Shown here: positions 47,714 through 55,620 of the stretch, in pieces | Layout of the letters: every line of letters begins with the position of its first letter | Position numbering within the stretch: the first letter of the stretch is position 1 | DNA from: an uncultured Clostridia bacterium | GTDB taxonomy: Bacteria; Bacillota; Clostridia; TANB77; CAG-508 | DNA length: 60,988 bases | NCBI GenBank assembly: GCA_947628395.1 | Contig: CANQZP010000002.1 | Span: 1 to 60,988, forward strand | Reading direction: 5' to 3' | Notes under the pieces: generated by a model | Databases searched by the model: none | Told to the model about the DNA's origin: nothing | The model's input: the letters and a program-made list of their open reading frames with translations, nothing else | Translations under genes and position numbers: made by a program

Positions 47714-48496
47714 TTATTTTTCAAAATCATCTAAACTCGCAAACTCATACCCCATATTATTAATCTCCTTAATACAAGAATCCAAAATATTCATATTATC
47801 CTTTGATGTAGCATGAAGCAATATAATTGCTCCATTATGAATATTATCTAAAACTTTCTTCTTTCCATAATCTTCTCTTCCCTGTTTACTCTCATCCCAA
47901 TCATCATACGCCAAAGACCACATTACAGTTTTATACTTCAAACTATTACAAAAATCTAAAGTCTTTTCACTATATTCACCTTTTGGTGGTCTTACATAGA
48001 CCATTTCATATCCAAATTTTTCATAAACTGCTGTATGTAGATTCATTATTTCATTTTTTAATTCATCTTCAGAAATATCAGGCATACTTTTATGATTAAC
48101 TGTATGATTTCCTACTATATGACCTTCTTCTATCATTCTTTGAACTAATTCAGGCTCAGTATTTAAATAATGTGCAGTAATAAAAAATGTTGCTGTTACA
48201 TTATTTTCTTTCAAAGTATCTAATATGCTTTCAGTATATCCAGCTTCATATCCCATATCAAAAGTTAAATATACTTTTTTAGAATCTTTATTTCCCATAG
48301 CTAACCCATTATATTTATCAATTAAGCTTTTATTTTCTGCTCCTAAATCTGGTTGCTCATGATTTTCTGCTCTTTTTATTCCCCAGCCAATTTTTTTCGT
48401 ACTTAAAGCTCCATCATTTGCCCTTACTGAACTTGCTACAAAATAAACACCTAAAGAAACAACCATAGTTAATACCAATATAATTCTTTTATTCAT
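47714..48496 (-). CDS. pdaA: Polysaccharide deacetylase, PdaA-like (spore cortex)
   Basis: A 260-residue exported enzyme with an N-terminal membrane anchor or signal (residues 3-22) and a NodB deacetylase domain. Motif 1 YLTFDMGYEAG contains Asp; motif 2 HIVGNHTVNH supplies the zinc His residues; RPPKGEYS is motif 3; LLHATS is near the end. PdaA makes the muramic delta-lactam of spore cortex. I start at ATG 48494-48496, which has AGGAGG five bases upstream. Confidence 0.87.
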   Translation of the reverse strand: MNKRIILVLTMVVSLGVYFVASSVRANDGALSTKKIGWGIKRAENHEQPDLGAENKSLIDKYNGLAMGNKDSKKVYLTFDMGYEAGYTESILDTLKENNVTATFFITAHYLNTEPELVQRMIEEGHIVGNHTVNHKSMPDISEDELKNEIMNLHTAVYEKFGYEMVYVRPPKGEYSEKTLDFCNSLKYKTVMWSLAYDDWDESKQGREDYGKKKVLDNIHNGAIILLHATSKDNMNILDSCIKEINNMGYEFASLDDFEK

Positions 48497-48585
48497 AAAC
48501 ACCTCCTAAACTTTTATATTAAAAGGTATTTTTGTCTTTTAATTTTATGCTATTAAATTATATTATATTTATTTTTTAATTTTAC

Positions 48586-48614
48586 TTGACATCTTATTTA
48601 TTTTAGATTATATT
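48586..48614 (+). promoter_or_regulatory. Predicted sigma-A promoter of the sensor kinase gene
   Basis: TTGACA (48586-48591), 17-base spacer, TATATT (48609-48614), 46 bases ahead of the kinase ATG. Confidence 0.75.
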
Positions 48615-48659
48615 TGTATTTACCTTATTTTGGAAATTTGTTTTAGAAAGGAACTAAAG

Positions 48660-49394
48660 ATGATTAATTTGTTATATATTACTTTTGCTATTTTTTTTAT
48701 TCTCATAGGAATTTTATATCTAAGAAAAATTTTTGAGTTTAAAAATTTAGAAGAAAATTTTACATCTTTAAATGAATCTTATTCTTCATTATCAAATTCA
48801 TATGATCAATTAAGAGAATTTAAACATGATTTTGCAAATATTCTTCAAGCAATTGGTGGATATTTGTATACAGAAGATTTAGATGGCTTGAATAAATATT
48901 ATTCTAGCTTATTAAAAGACTATAATAAATTTAATATTTTAACTGTTTTTAACAGTAATATTATTAATAGTCCACCTGTTCTTGCACTTATTTGTGAAAA
49001 ACATAAAAAAGCAGAAAAGTTAGGAATTAATTTTAATGTTGAGATTTTTTATGATTTTAAAAATATAAAAATGAATATTTATGAATTTACTCGTATTTTA
49101 GGTATTTTTTTAGATAATAGTATTGAGGCTGCCAAAAACAGTAATGATAAGATAATTAATATTATTATTAGAAAAGATATGACATATTCTAGAGATTTAC
49201 TTGTTATTGAAAATTCCTATTCTGACTCAAAAATCAATATTGAAAAGATTTATGAAAAAAATTATTCTACAAAAAAAGGAAATACTGGTATTGGACTTTC
49301 AAAAGTAAAGAAAATCTTAAAAAAATATAAAAATGTTACCCTTAATACATTTGTAAATAAAAAATTTTTTACTCAACAATTAGAAATATATTAA
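48660..49394 (+). CDS. Short AgrC-like GHKL sensor histidine kinase
   Basis: A 244-residue protein with one membrane segment (residues 2-20), a short coiled coil, and an AgrC-like kinase core. The phosphoacceptor motif is EFKHDFANIL, the N box is FLDNSIEAA, and the G box is NTGIGLSKVKK. Full AgrC proteins have six or more membrane helices and are ~430 residues; this one lacks the sensing domain. No response regulator or peptide gene is beside it. The frame is open back to TTG 48630, but AAAGGA lies right before the ATG at 48660. Confidence 0.82.
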   Translation: MINLLYITFAIFFILIGILYLRKIFEFKNLEENFTSLNESYSSLSNSYDQLREFKHDFANILQAIGGYLYTEDLDGLNKYYSSLLKDYNKFNILTVFNSNIINSPPVLALICEKHKKAEKLGINFNVEIFYDFKNIKMNIYEFTRILGIFLDNSIEAAKNSNDKIINIIIRKDMTYSRDLLVIENSYSDSKINIEKIYEKNYSTKKGNTGIGLSKVKKILKKYKNVTLNTFVNKKFFTQQLEIY

Positions 49395-49396
49395 GA

Positions 49397-49426
49397 ATGG
49401 GCGAATGTTAATCGCCCATATTTTTT
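49397..49426 (+). terminator. Terminator after the sensor kinase gene
   Basis: Eight-base stem atgggcga / tcgcccat with a T-run (ttttttaat) following on the plus strand. Confidence 0.8.
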
Positions 49427-50097
49427 AATCACATAAGATTTTCCAACTTCCTGTTTTTTCTGGAAAATCTTCAAATTCCAATTTTTCTTTTGTTATTGGA
49501 TGCAAAAAAGATAATTTGTATGCCCATAAACATAATTGCTTTGAACGTCCTCTTGTTCCATATTTTTGATCACCATATACACTATGATTTCTACTTGCAA
49601 ATTGAACTCTTATTTGATGATGTCTACCAGTATGTAATTTTACTTTTACAACTGATAAATTAATTTCTTCACTATATTTTTCCACTGTATAATCTAAAAT
49701 TGCTTTCTTAGAATTTTTTGTACCTTCTTCAACAACTCTGCTTAAATTCTTTTTTTCATTTTTTAATAGATAGTCTTCAAACGTTCCAGTATCTTTTTCC
49801 ATTTTTCCATCTATAATAACTAAATATTCTTTTTCAAATATTTTTTCTCTTACCTGCTGGCTTAATCTTGAAGCAGCTTTTGAAGTTTTAGCAAATACCA
49901 TTACTCCACCGAGTCGGTCTATCTAATCTATGAACTAATCCTAAATATACATCACCTGGTTTATTATATTTTTCTTTTAGATATTGTTTTATTATTGTTA
50001 GCATATCTATATCACCAGTTTTGTCTCCTTGAGACGGTATATTTACAGGTTTTTCTACTACTATTACATGATTATCTTCGTACAATACTTTTAACAT
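49425..50097 (-). CDS. RluA-family pseudouridine synthase, split by +1 shift at CGG
   Basis: Two frames (49888-50097 and 49425-49901) join to 223 residues, normal for a short RluA-type enzyme, when one base is skipped at CGG 49909-49911 (codon 63): AGA CCG ACT [C] GGT GGA GTA ATG. The joined text reads HRLDRPTGGVMVFAKTSKA, the classic family motif with catalytic Asp59. The first frame alone carries the catalytic motif but stops after 69 residues, and the second alone lacks it, so neither could work separately. It makes rRNA or tRNA pseudouridine; the exact target is unknown. It lies directly upstream of nothing on its strand and follows the methyltransferase gene without a gap. Confidence 0.85.
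49909..49911 (-). other. CGG codon at a +1 frameshift point (RluA family gene)
   Basis: Zero frame reads CCG ACT CGG TGG AGT and reaches TAA seven codons after the CGG; skipping the C restores GGT GGA GTA ATG GTA, the conserved GGVMV segment. Confidence 0.85.
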
Positions 50098-50958
50098 CTA
50101 TTTCTCCCATCTTCCATATATTCCACAAGGAAGTACCAAATTAGAATTTTTCATTGGAAGTCCTATTTCTCCTGATGTAATTTTTCCTTTATATTTTTTC
50201 ATATTCAAATTTAATATATTTTCAAGAACTTTAGATGAAATTCCAGTAGTATATGAATTTATCAAAAAGAAAAGTGGATTATCTGATAAAACCTCTGTAC
50301 ATAGGTTAACTAAATCAAAAATATTTTCTTCAAATTGCCATACTTCTCCATTTTTTCCTCTACCATAAGATGGAGGATCCATTACTATTGCATCATATTT
50401 GTTTCCTCTTCTTATTTCTCTTTGTACAAATTTTATAACATCATCAACTATAAATCTTACTGGTCTATCTTTAAGTCCTGATGATTCTACATTCTCTTTT
50501 GCCCAAAGAGTCATTCCTTTTGAACTATCTACATGGCATACACTTGCACCTGCAGAAAGACAAGCTACAGTTGCTCCACCTGTATATGCAAATAAATTTA
50601 ATACCTTAATTTCTCTATTTTCATTTTTTATTTTATCTATCATCCAATCCCAATTAACAGCTTGCTCAGGAAATAAACCTGTGTGTTTAAATCCCATAGG
50701 TTTTATATTAAATTTTAAATTTTTATATTTAATTTGCCAACTTTCAGGAAGTCTTTTTTTATATTCCCAAGAACCTCCCCCTTTATTGCTACGATTATAT
50801 CTAGCATTTGCTTGTCCCCACTTTTCTTTAAAAGATTTCTCTTTCCAAATTATTTGTGGATCAGGTCTTAACAATATAAAATCTCCCCATCTTTCAAGCT
50901 TTTCGCCATTTGCCATATCTAATATTTCATAATCTTTCCAATTATCTGCTACTTTCAT
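50098..50958 (-). CDS. Class I SAM-dependent methyltransferase, RlmI/PF10672-like
   Basis: A 286-residue enzyme likely to methylate rRNA. SAM-binding motif I is VLNLFAYTGGATV; VDSSKGM follows, and the catalytic-type motif VMDPPSYGRGKNGEVW is of the RlmI/RlmK group. The N-terminal PUA-like part is shortened compared with RlmI. Its stop touches the start of the RluA family gene, so both are co-transcribed. A tiny membrane protein gene lies 15 bases upstream. Confidence 0.85.
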   Translation of the reverse strand: MKVADNWKDYEILDMANGEKLERWGDFILLRPDPQIIWKEKSFKEKWGQANARYNRSNKGGGSWEYKKRLPESWQIKYKNLKFNIKPMGFKHTGLFPEQAVNWDWMIDKIKNENREIKVLNLFAYTGGATVACLSAGASVCHVDSSKGMTLWAKENVESSGLKDRPVRFIVDDVIKFVQREIRRGNKYDAIVMDPPSYGRGKNGEVWQFEENIFDLVNLCTEVLSDNPLFFLINSYTTGISSKVLENILNLNMKKYKGKITSGEIGLPMKNSNLVLPCGIYGRWEK

Positions 50959-50973
50959 ATTTCTCCTTTTATT

Positions 50974-51081
50974 TTAAAGTCTAGTAAGTAAAGTATAAAA
51001 ACTAGCTATTAAACCTAAATTTATTGTTATAAGTACACCTGTAAAAAATAATGTATACTTTAAAAAACTATTTTTTTTCAT
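50974..51081 (-). CDS. 35-residue single-span membrane peptide
   Basis: Start ATG 51079-51081, stop at 50974, with GGAGGAG five bases upstream. The peptide has a short basic N-terminus (MKKN) and one hydrophobic span (LFFTGVLITINLGLIASFY). It lies directly upstream of the methyltransferase gene, probably in the same transcript. I recognise no family. Confidence 0.6.
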   Translation of the reverse strand: MKKNSFLKYTLFFTGVLITINLGLIASFYTLLTRL

Positions 51082-51239
51082 AAAAACTCCTCCTATTTAT
51101 GAACCTATAATAATTTATATTCACAAAAGGAATTTTTATTACTATATTTTACCACAATCGTACAAGCTTTTTCAACAACTTTCTTCTTTTATTTCAAGTA
51201 TTTTATAGTTATATTTATTAAAATTAAATTTATTAATCA

Positions 51240-51268
51240 TTGTATTTTTTTTTTTAGCATGGTAAAAT
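51240..51268 (+). promoter_or_regulatory. Predicted promoter of the ROK-like gene
   Basis: TTGTAT (51240-51245), 17-base T-rich spacer ending CATGG, TAAAAT (51263-51268), matching the 40.9-kb promoter. Confidence 0.65.
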
Positions 51269-51308
51269 ATTTACACAAAATTTTATATATGTAAGGAGGC
51301 TAATTCTT

Positions 51309-52091
51309 ATGGGAAATTATCTTGGTATTGACATTGACTCTACCAACACCAAAATGATTATTGGTGAAAATAAGCGGAGTATTCCAACTCCAAATTCGCG
51401 TCAAGAATTAATTGGCGAAATTTTTAAATTCATTCGCGAAACTGATTTACAATTTGTATCAGGAATTGGAATTGCTTTTCCAGGTATGAGTAAAAATGGA
51501 ACTTCTATTGACTTGTCATCTATAGGCAGTGATTTAATAGGACTTTCCCAAAATTACTTTATGTATCTCTATTCTCCAGTCTATTTTATAAATAGAACTG
51601 ATGCTGTAGCACTTGCTGGAATTTTAGAATATCCTAATTCTAAGGTTTTAGTTTCAATTGTTAATGGAAATACAATAAGTTCCGGAATAGTTATTAATGG
51701 TCACACTTTTTCAGGCGCTAATGGCCTTAATGGTGAAATCAATAATTCTTTTTTTACTCCAAAAAAAGATGCTTTTCACTTCTGTAGTGCTTACAAGTTA
51801 AAAGAAATACTAAACAAAATGCCTACAAAAATGCATACAACAATCATTAGATCTTTTGCAAGAAACTTTGGTATGTTAATGGCTAATGTTATAAACATGC
51901 TAAATCCTGATGTCATTTATTTGACCGGTGAAGCTTTTGAGTATGATAATTTCTTGGAAAACGCTTTAGACTTTGTAAATAACAAAGTGCATAAGCAGTT
52001 ACTGGAAAATCTAACAATAACAACATCTAAATTTGGATGTTATTCTAGCGCAGTTGGAGCTATTGAATTTCTTAAACAGTCTATTCGCTAA
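51309..52091 (+). CDS. ROK-family protein, probably catalytically degenerate
   Basis: A 260-residue sugar-kinase-fold protein starting LGIDIDSTNTKMIIG, with GIGIAFPGMS. The glycines of the phosphate loop (normally D-x-G-G-T) are replaced. At the catalytic position INRTDAVALAG stands where the family has NDANAAALAE, so the catalytic Asp is Arg. The later motif GEINNS lacks the usual GH, and the CxCG zinc site is absent. It may sense a sugar instead of phosphorylating it. It has TAAGGAGG, its own promoter and terminator, and CGN-rich codon use (CGC, CGT, CGG) unlike its neighbours. Confidence 0.65.
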   Translation: MGNYLGIDIDSTNTKMIIGENKRSIPTPNSRQELIGEIFKFIRETDLQFVSGIGIAFPGMSKNGTSIDLSSIGSDLIGLSQNYFMYLYSPVYFINRTDAVALAGILEYPNSKVLVSIVNGNTISSGIVINGHTFSGANGLNGEINNSFFTPKKDAFHFCSAYKLKEILNKMPTKMHTTIIRSFARNFGMLMANVINMLNPDVIYLTGEAFEYDNFLENALDFVNNKVHKQLLENLTITTSKFGCYSSAVGAIEFLKQSIR

Positions 52092-52111
52092 ATAAATTCA
52101 TCTAACGCGAA

Positions 52112-52145
52112 TTAAAAGGTAGTTTAAAACAAACTACCTTTTAAT
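52112..52145. terminator. Bidirectional terminator between ROK-like and GH3 genes
   Basis: Fifteen-base perfect stem attaaaaggtagttt / aaactaccttttaat with a short loop; the GH3 stop codon lies inside the right arm. Confidence 0.8.
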
Positions 52146-54525
52146 CTTTTTTAGACTTTATTATCATTTTTATTCCCTTGAAAGTATTCCCTTTATTTAT
52201 TTCGATAAAACCTTTTATTTTTCCCTCATTATATTTACTACTTTTTTTCTCATAAAACTTTTTAACAGGTTTTTGTATATCCATCATAACTTTAATAGCT
52301 TTATTTATATTCTTTTCTTTTATTAATTTTTTCATTTTTTTAATATTTTTTCTATATACAATTCCACCTAAAAAAGTATTTTTCATTTGCTCTATTGTAT
52401 TTTCTTCTGAAAAATCTTTCTTATTGATTTTTTTATTTGGCAATTTTCTTCCTAATAAATTCTCAAATTCTTCATCAGTTATATCTTTAATTTTTCCCGA
52501 ATAATACTTATCTGAAACAATTTTTTCGATATTTTCATCATCTGACTTTATTGTAATTTCTTTTTCCAAAACTATATCTTTAACAGACTGTCCTATTAAA
52601 ATTTTATATTTACCAGACTCTACAGACCACTTATTCGTTTCTATATTATAATATTCAAAAACTTTTCTATCTAACTTTATATTTACCTTTTTAGTTTTTC
52701 CAGCTTCTATTTCTGTTTTTGCAAAACTCTTTAATTCTTTTATTGGTTTAAAAACTTTAGAATCTAATTCTGATATATAGATTTGAGATATTTCTTCTCC
52801 ATTCATTGTTCCAGTATTTTTTATATCAAAAGACAATTCTATATCAGTATTATTTTGTTCTACTTGTAAATTTGAATACTCAAATTCTGTATAACTTAGT
52901 CCATATCCAAAAGGATATAAAACATCTACTTTTGATGTATCATAATATCTATATCCTACATATATTCCTTCTTTATAATCACTATATACTTCATTCCCAG
53001 GAAAATAATTATAGCAAGGAGTATCTTCAAGTTTAATTGAATAAGTTTCAGAAAGTTTACCACTTGGATTTACCTTTCCATATAAAATATTTACTATAGC
53101 ACTAGCACCAGCTTCTCCGCCTAAATACCCTGTAAGTATTGCCTGAACCTTATTATTCCATGGCATTGTAATACTAGAACCATGTGATAAAACTACAATT
53201 ACATTTTTATTAACTTTTGAAATTTCTTCTATTAAATCATTTTGATTTTTAGGTAAATCAATTGTATTTCTATCTATTCCTTCTGATTCATATTCTTCTG
53301 TAAGTCCAGCAAAAATAATTACAACATCATTTTTCTTAGCAACTTCTATTGCTTCTTCTAATAATTTTTTATCATCCTTGCTTTCTAGTCTTTCATATCC
53401 CCTACAATATTCAAATTTTATATTTCTTTCTTCTAAAACATCATATACATTTTCTAATTTATATGGATTTATAGTTGAACTTCCAGCTCCTTGATATCTA
53501 GGATTTTTAGCCATATCACCTATTATTGCTAACTTTACACCTTCTTTTATAGGTAATATTTTACCTTCATTTTTTAATAATACACTAGATTTTTCAGCTA
53601 TAACTCTAGCTAAATCATGATGTTTTTCTTTATCATATTCTGCATTTCTTTTTTCATTTTCCTTAGCTTTAAATACTACAGACAATAATCTGTCTATTGA
53701 TTCATCTAGAATCTCTTCCTTTAACTCACCATTTTTTACTGCATTTATTATTTCTTCTTTTCCATTTCCCCTTTTACCTGGCATTTCTAATTCATTTCCA
53801 GCAATCAATCCTTTTACTCTATCATTTTCTGCTCCCCAATCGGTTATAACAATTCCACAATGTTTCCATTCACTCTTTAAAATTCCAAGTAATTTATTAT
53901 TTTCCGTACAATAATCTCCATTTAATTTATTATACGCACTCATAACTGCCCAAGGCATAGAATTTTTAACTATTATTTCAAAAGGCTTTAAATAAATTTC
54001 TCTTAATGTTCTTTCATCTATAATAGAATCAATCGTCCTTCTTCTATTTTCCTGATTATTACCAGCAAAATGCTTTACACAAGCTCCAACACCCTCTTCT
54101 TGAATGCCCTTCACATAATATTCTCCTAATTTCCCAGCTAAATATGGATCTTCAGAAAAATATTCAAAATTTCTACCACAAAGAGGACTTCTTTTTATAT
54201 TAACACCAGGCCCTAATACAATATTAACCCCTTCACTATTAGCTTCTTCACCTAAAGCTTTTCCCATTTTATAGATTAAATTCAAATCCCAGCTATTAGC
54301 TACTGTAGCACATGATGGAAAACAAATTGAAATTTCACTTTCATTAATTCCTAAATTATCAGCTTTATTATTTTGAACTCTAAGTCCATGAGGTCCATCA
54401 GACATTTTTATTTTCGGAATACCTACTCTTTCAATATCTTTTGTAGTCCAATAATCACTACCAGCACATAAGCTTGCTTTTTCTTCTAAACTTAATTTTT
54501 CTATTATATCTTTATTTACTAACAT
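52141..54525 (-). CDS. Glycoside hydrolase family 3 (beta-glucosidase type)
   Basis: A 794-residue enzyme without a signal peptide, so cytosolic. The N-terminal barrel has KMSDGPHGLR, VKHFAGNNQENRRR and the nucleophile motif VITDWGAEND; the second domain has GSSTINPYKLENV and LSHGSSITMPW; a fibronectin-III-like domain (EISQIYISELDS) follows. The last ~130 residues (after residue 660) extend beyond the family core and are basic. It probably cleaves imported beta-glucosides or beta-xylosides. It faces away from the GT2 gene at 54705. Confidence 0.9.
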   Translation of the reverse strand: MLVNKDIIEKLSLEEKASLCAGSDYWTTKDIERVGIPKIKMSDGPHGLRVQNNKADNLGINESEISICFPSCATVANSWDLNLIYKMGKALGEEANSEGVNIVLGPGVNIKRSPLCGRNFEYFSEDPYLAGKLGEYYVKGIQEEGVGACVKHFAGNNQENRRRTIDSIIDERTLREIYLKPFEIIVKNSMPWAVMSAYNKLNGDYCTENNKLLGILKSEWKHCGIVITDWGAENDRVKGLIAGNELEMPGKRGNGKEEIINAVKNGELKEEILDESIDRLLSVVFKAKENEKRNAEYDKEKHHDLARVIAEKSSVLLKNEGKILPIKEGVKLAIIGDMAKNPRYQGAGSSTINPYKLENVYDVLEERNIKFEYCRGYERLESKDDKKLLEEAIEVAKKNDVVIIFAGLTEEYESEGIDRNTIDLPKNQNDLIEEISKVNKNVIVVLSHGSSITMPWNNKVQAILTGYLGGEAGASAIVNILYGKVNPSGKLSETYSIKLEDTPCYNYFPGNEVYSDYKEGIYVGYRYYDTSKVDVLYPFGYGLSYTEFEYSNLQVEQNNTDIELSFDIKNTGTMNGEEISQIYISELDSKVFKPIKELKSFAKTEIEAGKTKKVNIKLDRKVFEYYNIETNKWSVESGKYKILIGQSVKDIVLEKEITIKSDDENIEKIVSDKYYSGKIKDITDEEFENLLGRKLPNKKINKKDFSEENTIEQMKNTFLGGIVYRKNIKKMKKLIKEKNINKAIKVMMDIQKPVKKFYEKKSSKYNEGKIKGFIEINKGNTFKGIKMIIKSKKD

Positions 54526-54637
54526 ATTTTCTCCTAAAATAATTTATACAATTATGTATATCATATAATATTATTTTATTCAATATTTTATTTGCCAATA
54601 TTTTTTAGACATTTTTCTACATTATTTTCAATTTGTA

Positions 54638-54666
54638 TTGACTTTATTTTTTTATAATGCTATATT
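54638..54666 (+). promoter_or_regulatory. Predicted promoter of the 54.7-kb GT2 gene
   Basis: TTGACT (54638-54643), 17-base spacer, TATATT (54661-54666), 38 bases ahead of the ATG. Confidence 0.65.
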
Positions 54667-54704
54667 TATCCTACTTTAAGATTTTAACTAAAGGAGGTTA
54701 TTTA

Positions 54705-55571
54705 ATGAAATTCACCATTATTGTTCCTGTTTATAATGCAGAAGATCGGATTACCAAATGTCTAGATAGCATTTTGGAACAAGACTTTGAAGACTATGAA
54801 GTCATTTTAATAAACGATGGTTCTACAGATAATTCATTGCAATATCTATATTCATATTGCAGTAAAGATTCTAGATTTCATGTTTATTCTTTTGAAAACA
54901 GTGGTGTTGGTATGACAAGAAAAAGAGGCGTTATACTTGCTCAGGGTGATTATGTTTTATTTATTGACTCTGACGATACCTATAACTCTAAATTACTATC
55001 TTCCCTATCACCATTCGTTATAGATAATAATATAGATGTCATTAGATATCAATGTAATATCATTAACGATAAAAAAGGAAAAAATCATGAACGCTATAAT
55101 ATAGAACCAAATCACAGCTTACTAAGTGGCTTAGAAGTTCTTAATCTATGGTCTGTTCCTGGTAAAAAATATGCAGTTTATTGGTTGTTTTGCTTTAAAA
55201 GAGAATTATTATTAAATTCTTTTTTTATACCTAATTTAAGGTGTTATGAGGATGTGGCAGTAATTCCACTTTTGATTTTATATGCTAATTCAGTAATTAC
55301 AATTGATTATATTGGTTATAATTATATTCAAAATACTGATAGTTTGACTAATATAAAATCACTTGAAGCTGAAATATCTCGAGCTAAAGACTTTATATCT
55401 GCCTATGATTATTTTGTAGAGAATATTATTAAACTCGCTAAGCTAAATAATACTGATCGTACTTTTTTTATAAATGACTATAACCGGCGTTTATTATTAA
55501 AGTACAATTCTTTACCAGAAAATTTACAAAAACAGTTTTATAATGAAATTTCAAAAAGAATAACTATTTAA
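54705..55571 (+). CDS. Family 2 glycosyltransferase, isolated
   Basis: A 288-residue GT2 protein: FTIIVPVYNAEDRITKCLDS, LINDGSTDNS and metal site LFIDSDDTYN. The upstream ATG at 54657 is replaced by the ATG at 54705, which has AAAGGAGG before it. Two CGG codons (54747-54749 and 55485-55487) are read in frame as the fold clearly continues through them. It is outside the main polysaccharide locus, on the opposite strand, with CGN-rich codon use. Confidence 0.8.
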   Translation: MKFTIIVPVYNAEDRITKCLDSILEQDFEDYEVILINDGSTDNSLQYLYSYCSKDSRFHVYSFENSGVGMTRKRGVILAQGDYVLFIDSDDTYNSKLLSSLSPFVIDNNIDVIRYQCNIINDKKGKNHERYNIEPNHSLLSGLEVLNLWSVPGKKYAVYWLFCFKRELLLNSFFIPNLRCYEDVAVIPLLILYANSVITIDYIGYNYIQNTDSLTNIKSLEAEISRAKDFISAYDYFVENIIKLAKLNNTDRTFFINDYNRRLLLKYNSLPENLQKQFYNEISKRITI

Positions 55572-55592
55572 TCACTATTTTTAATGATTAAA

Positions 55593-55618
55593 AAAACCCC
55601 AGATTTTTCTGGGGTTTT
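55593..55618. terminator. Strong bidirectional terminator
   Basis: Stem aaaaccccaga / tctggggtttt with a tttt loop between the convergent GT2 and uvrC genes. Confidence 0.88.
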
Positions 55619-55620
55619 CA

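Noticed and set aside
26261..49911. Simple sequencing error as full explanation of the four split genes
   Set aside because: Kept as an alternative but disfavoured: none lies in a homopolymer and all four share the same codon and phase. Raw reads would settle it.
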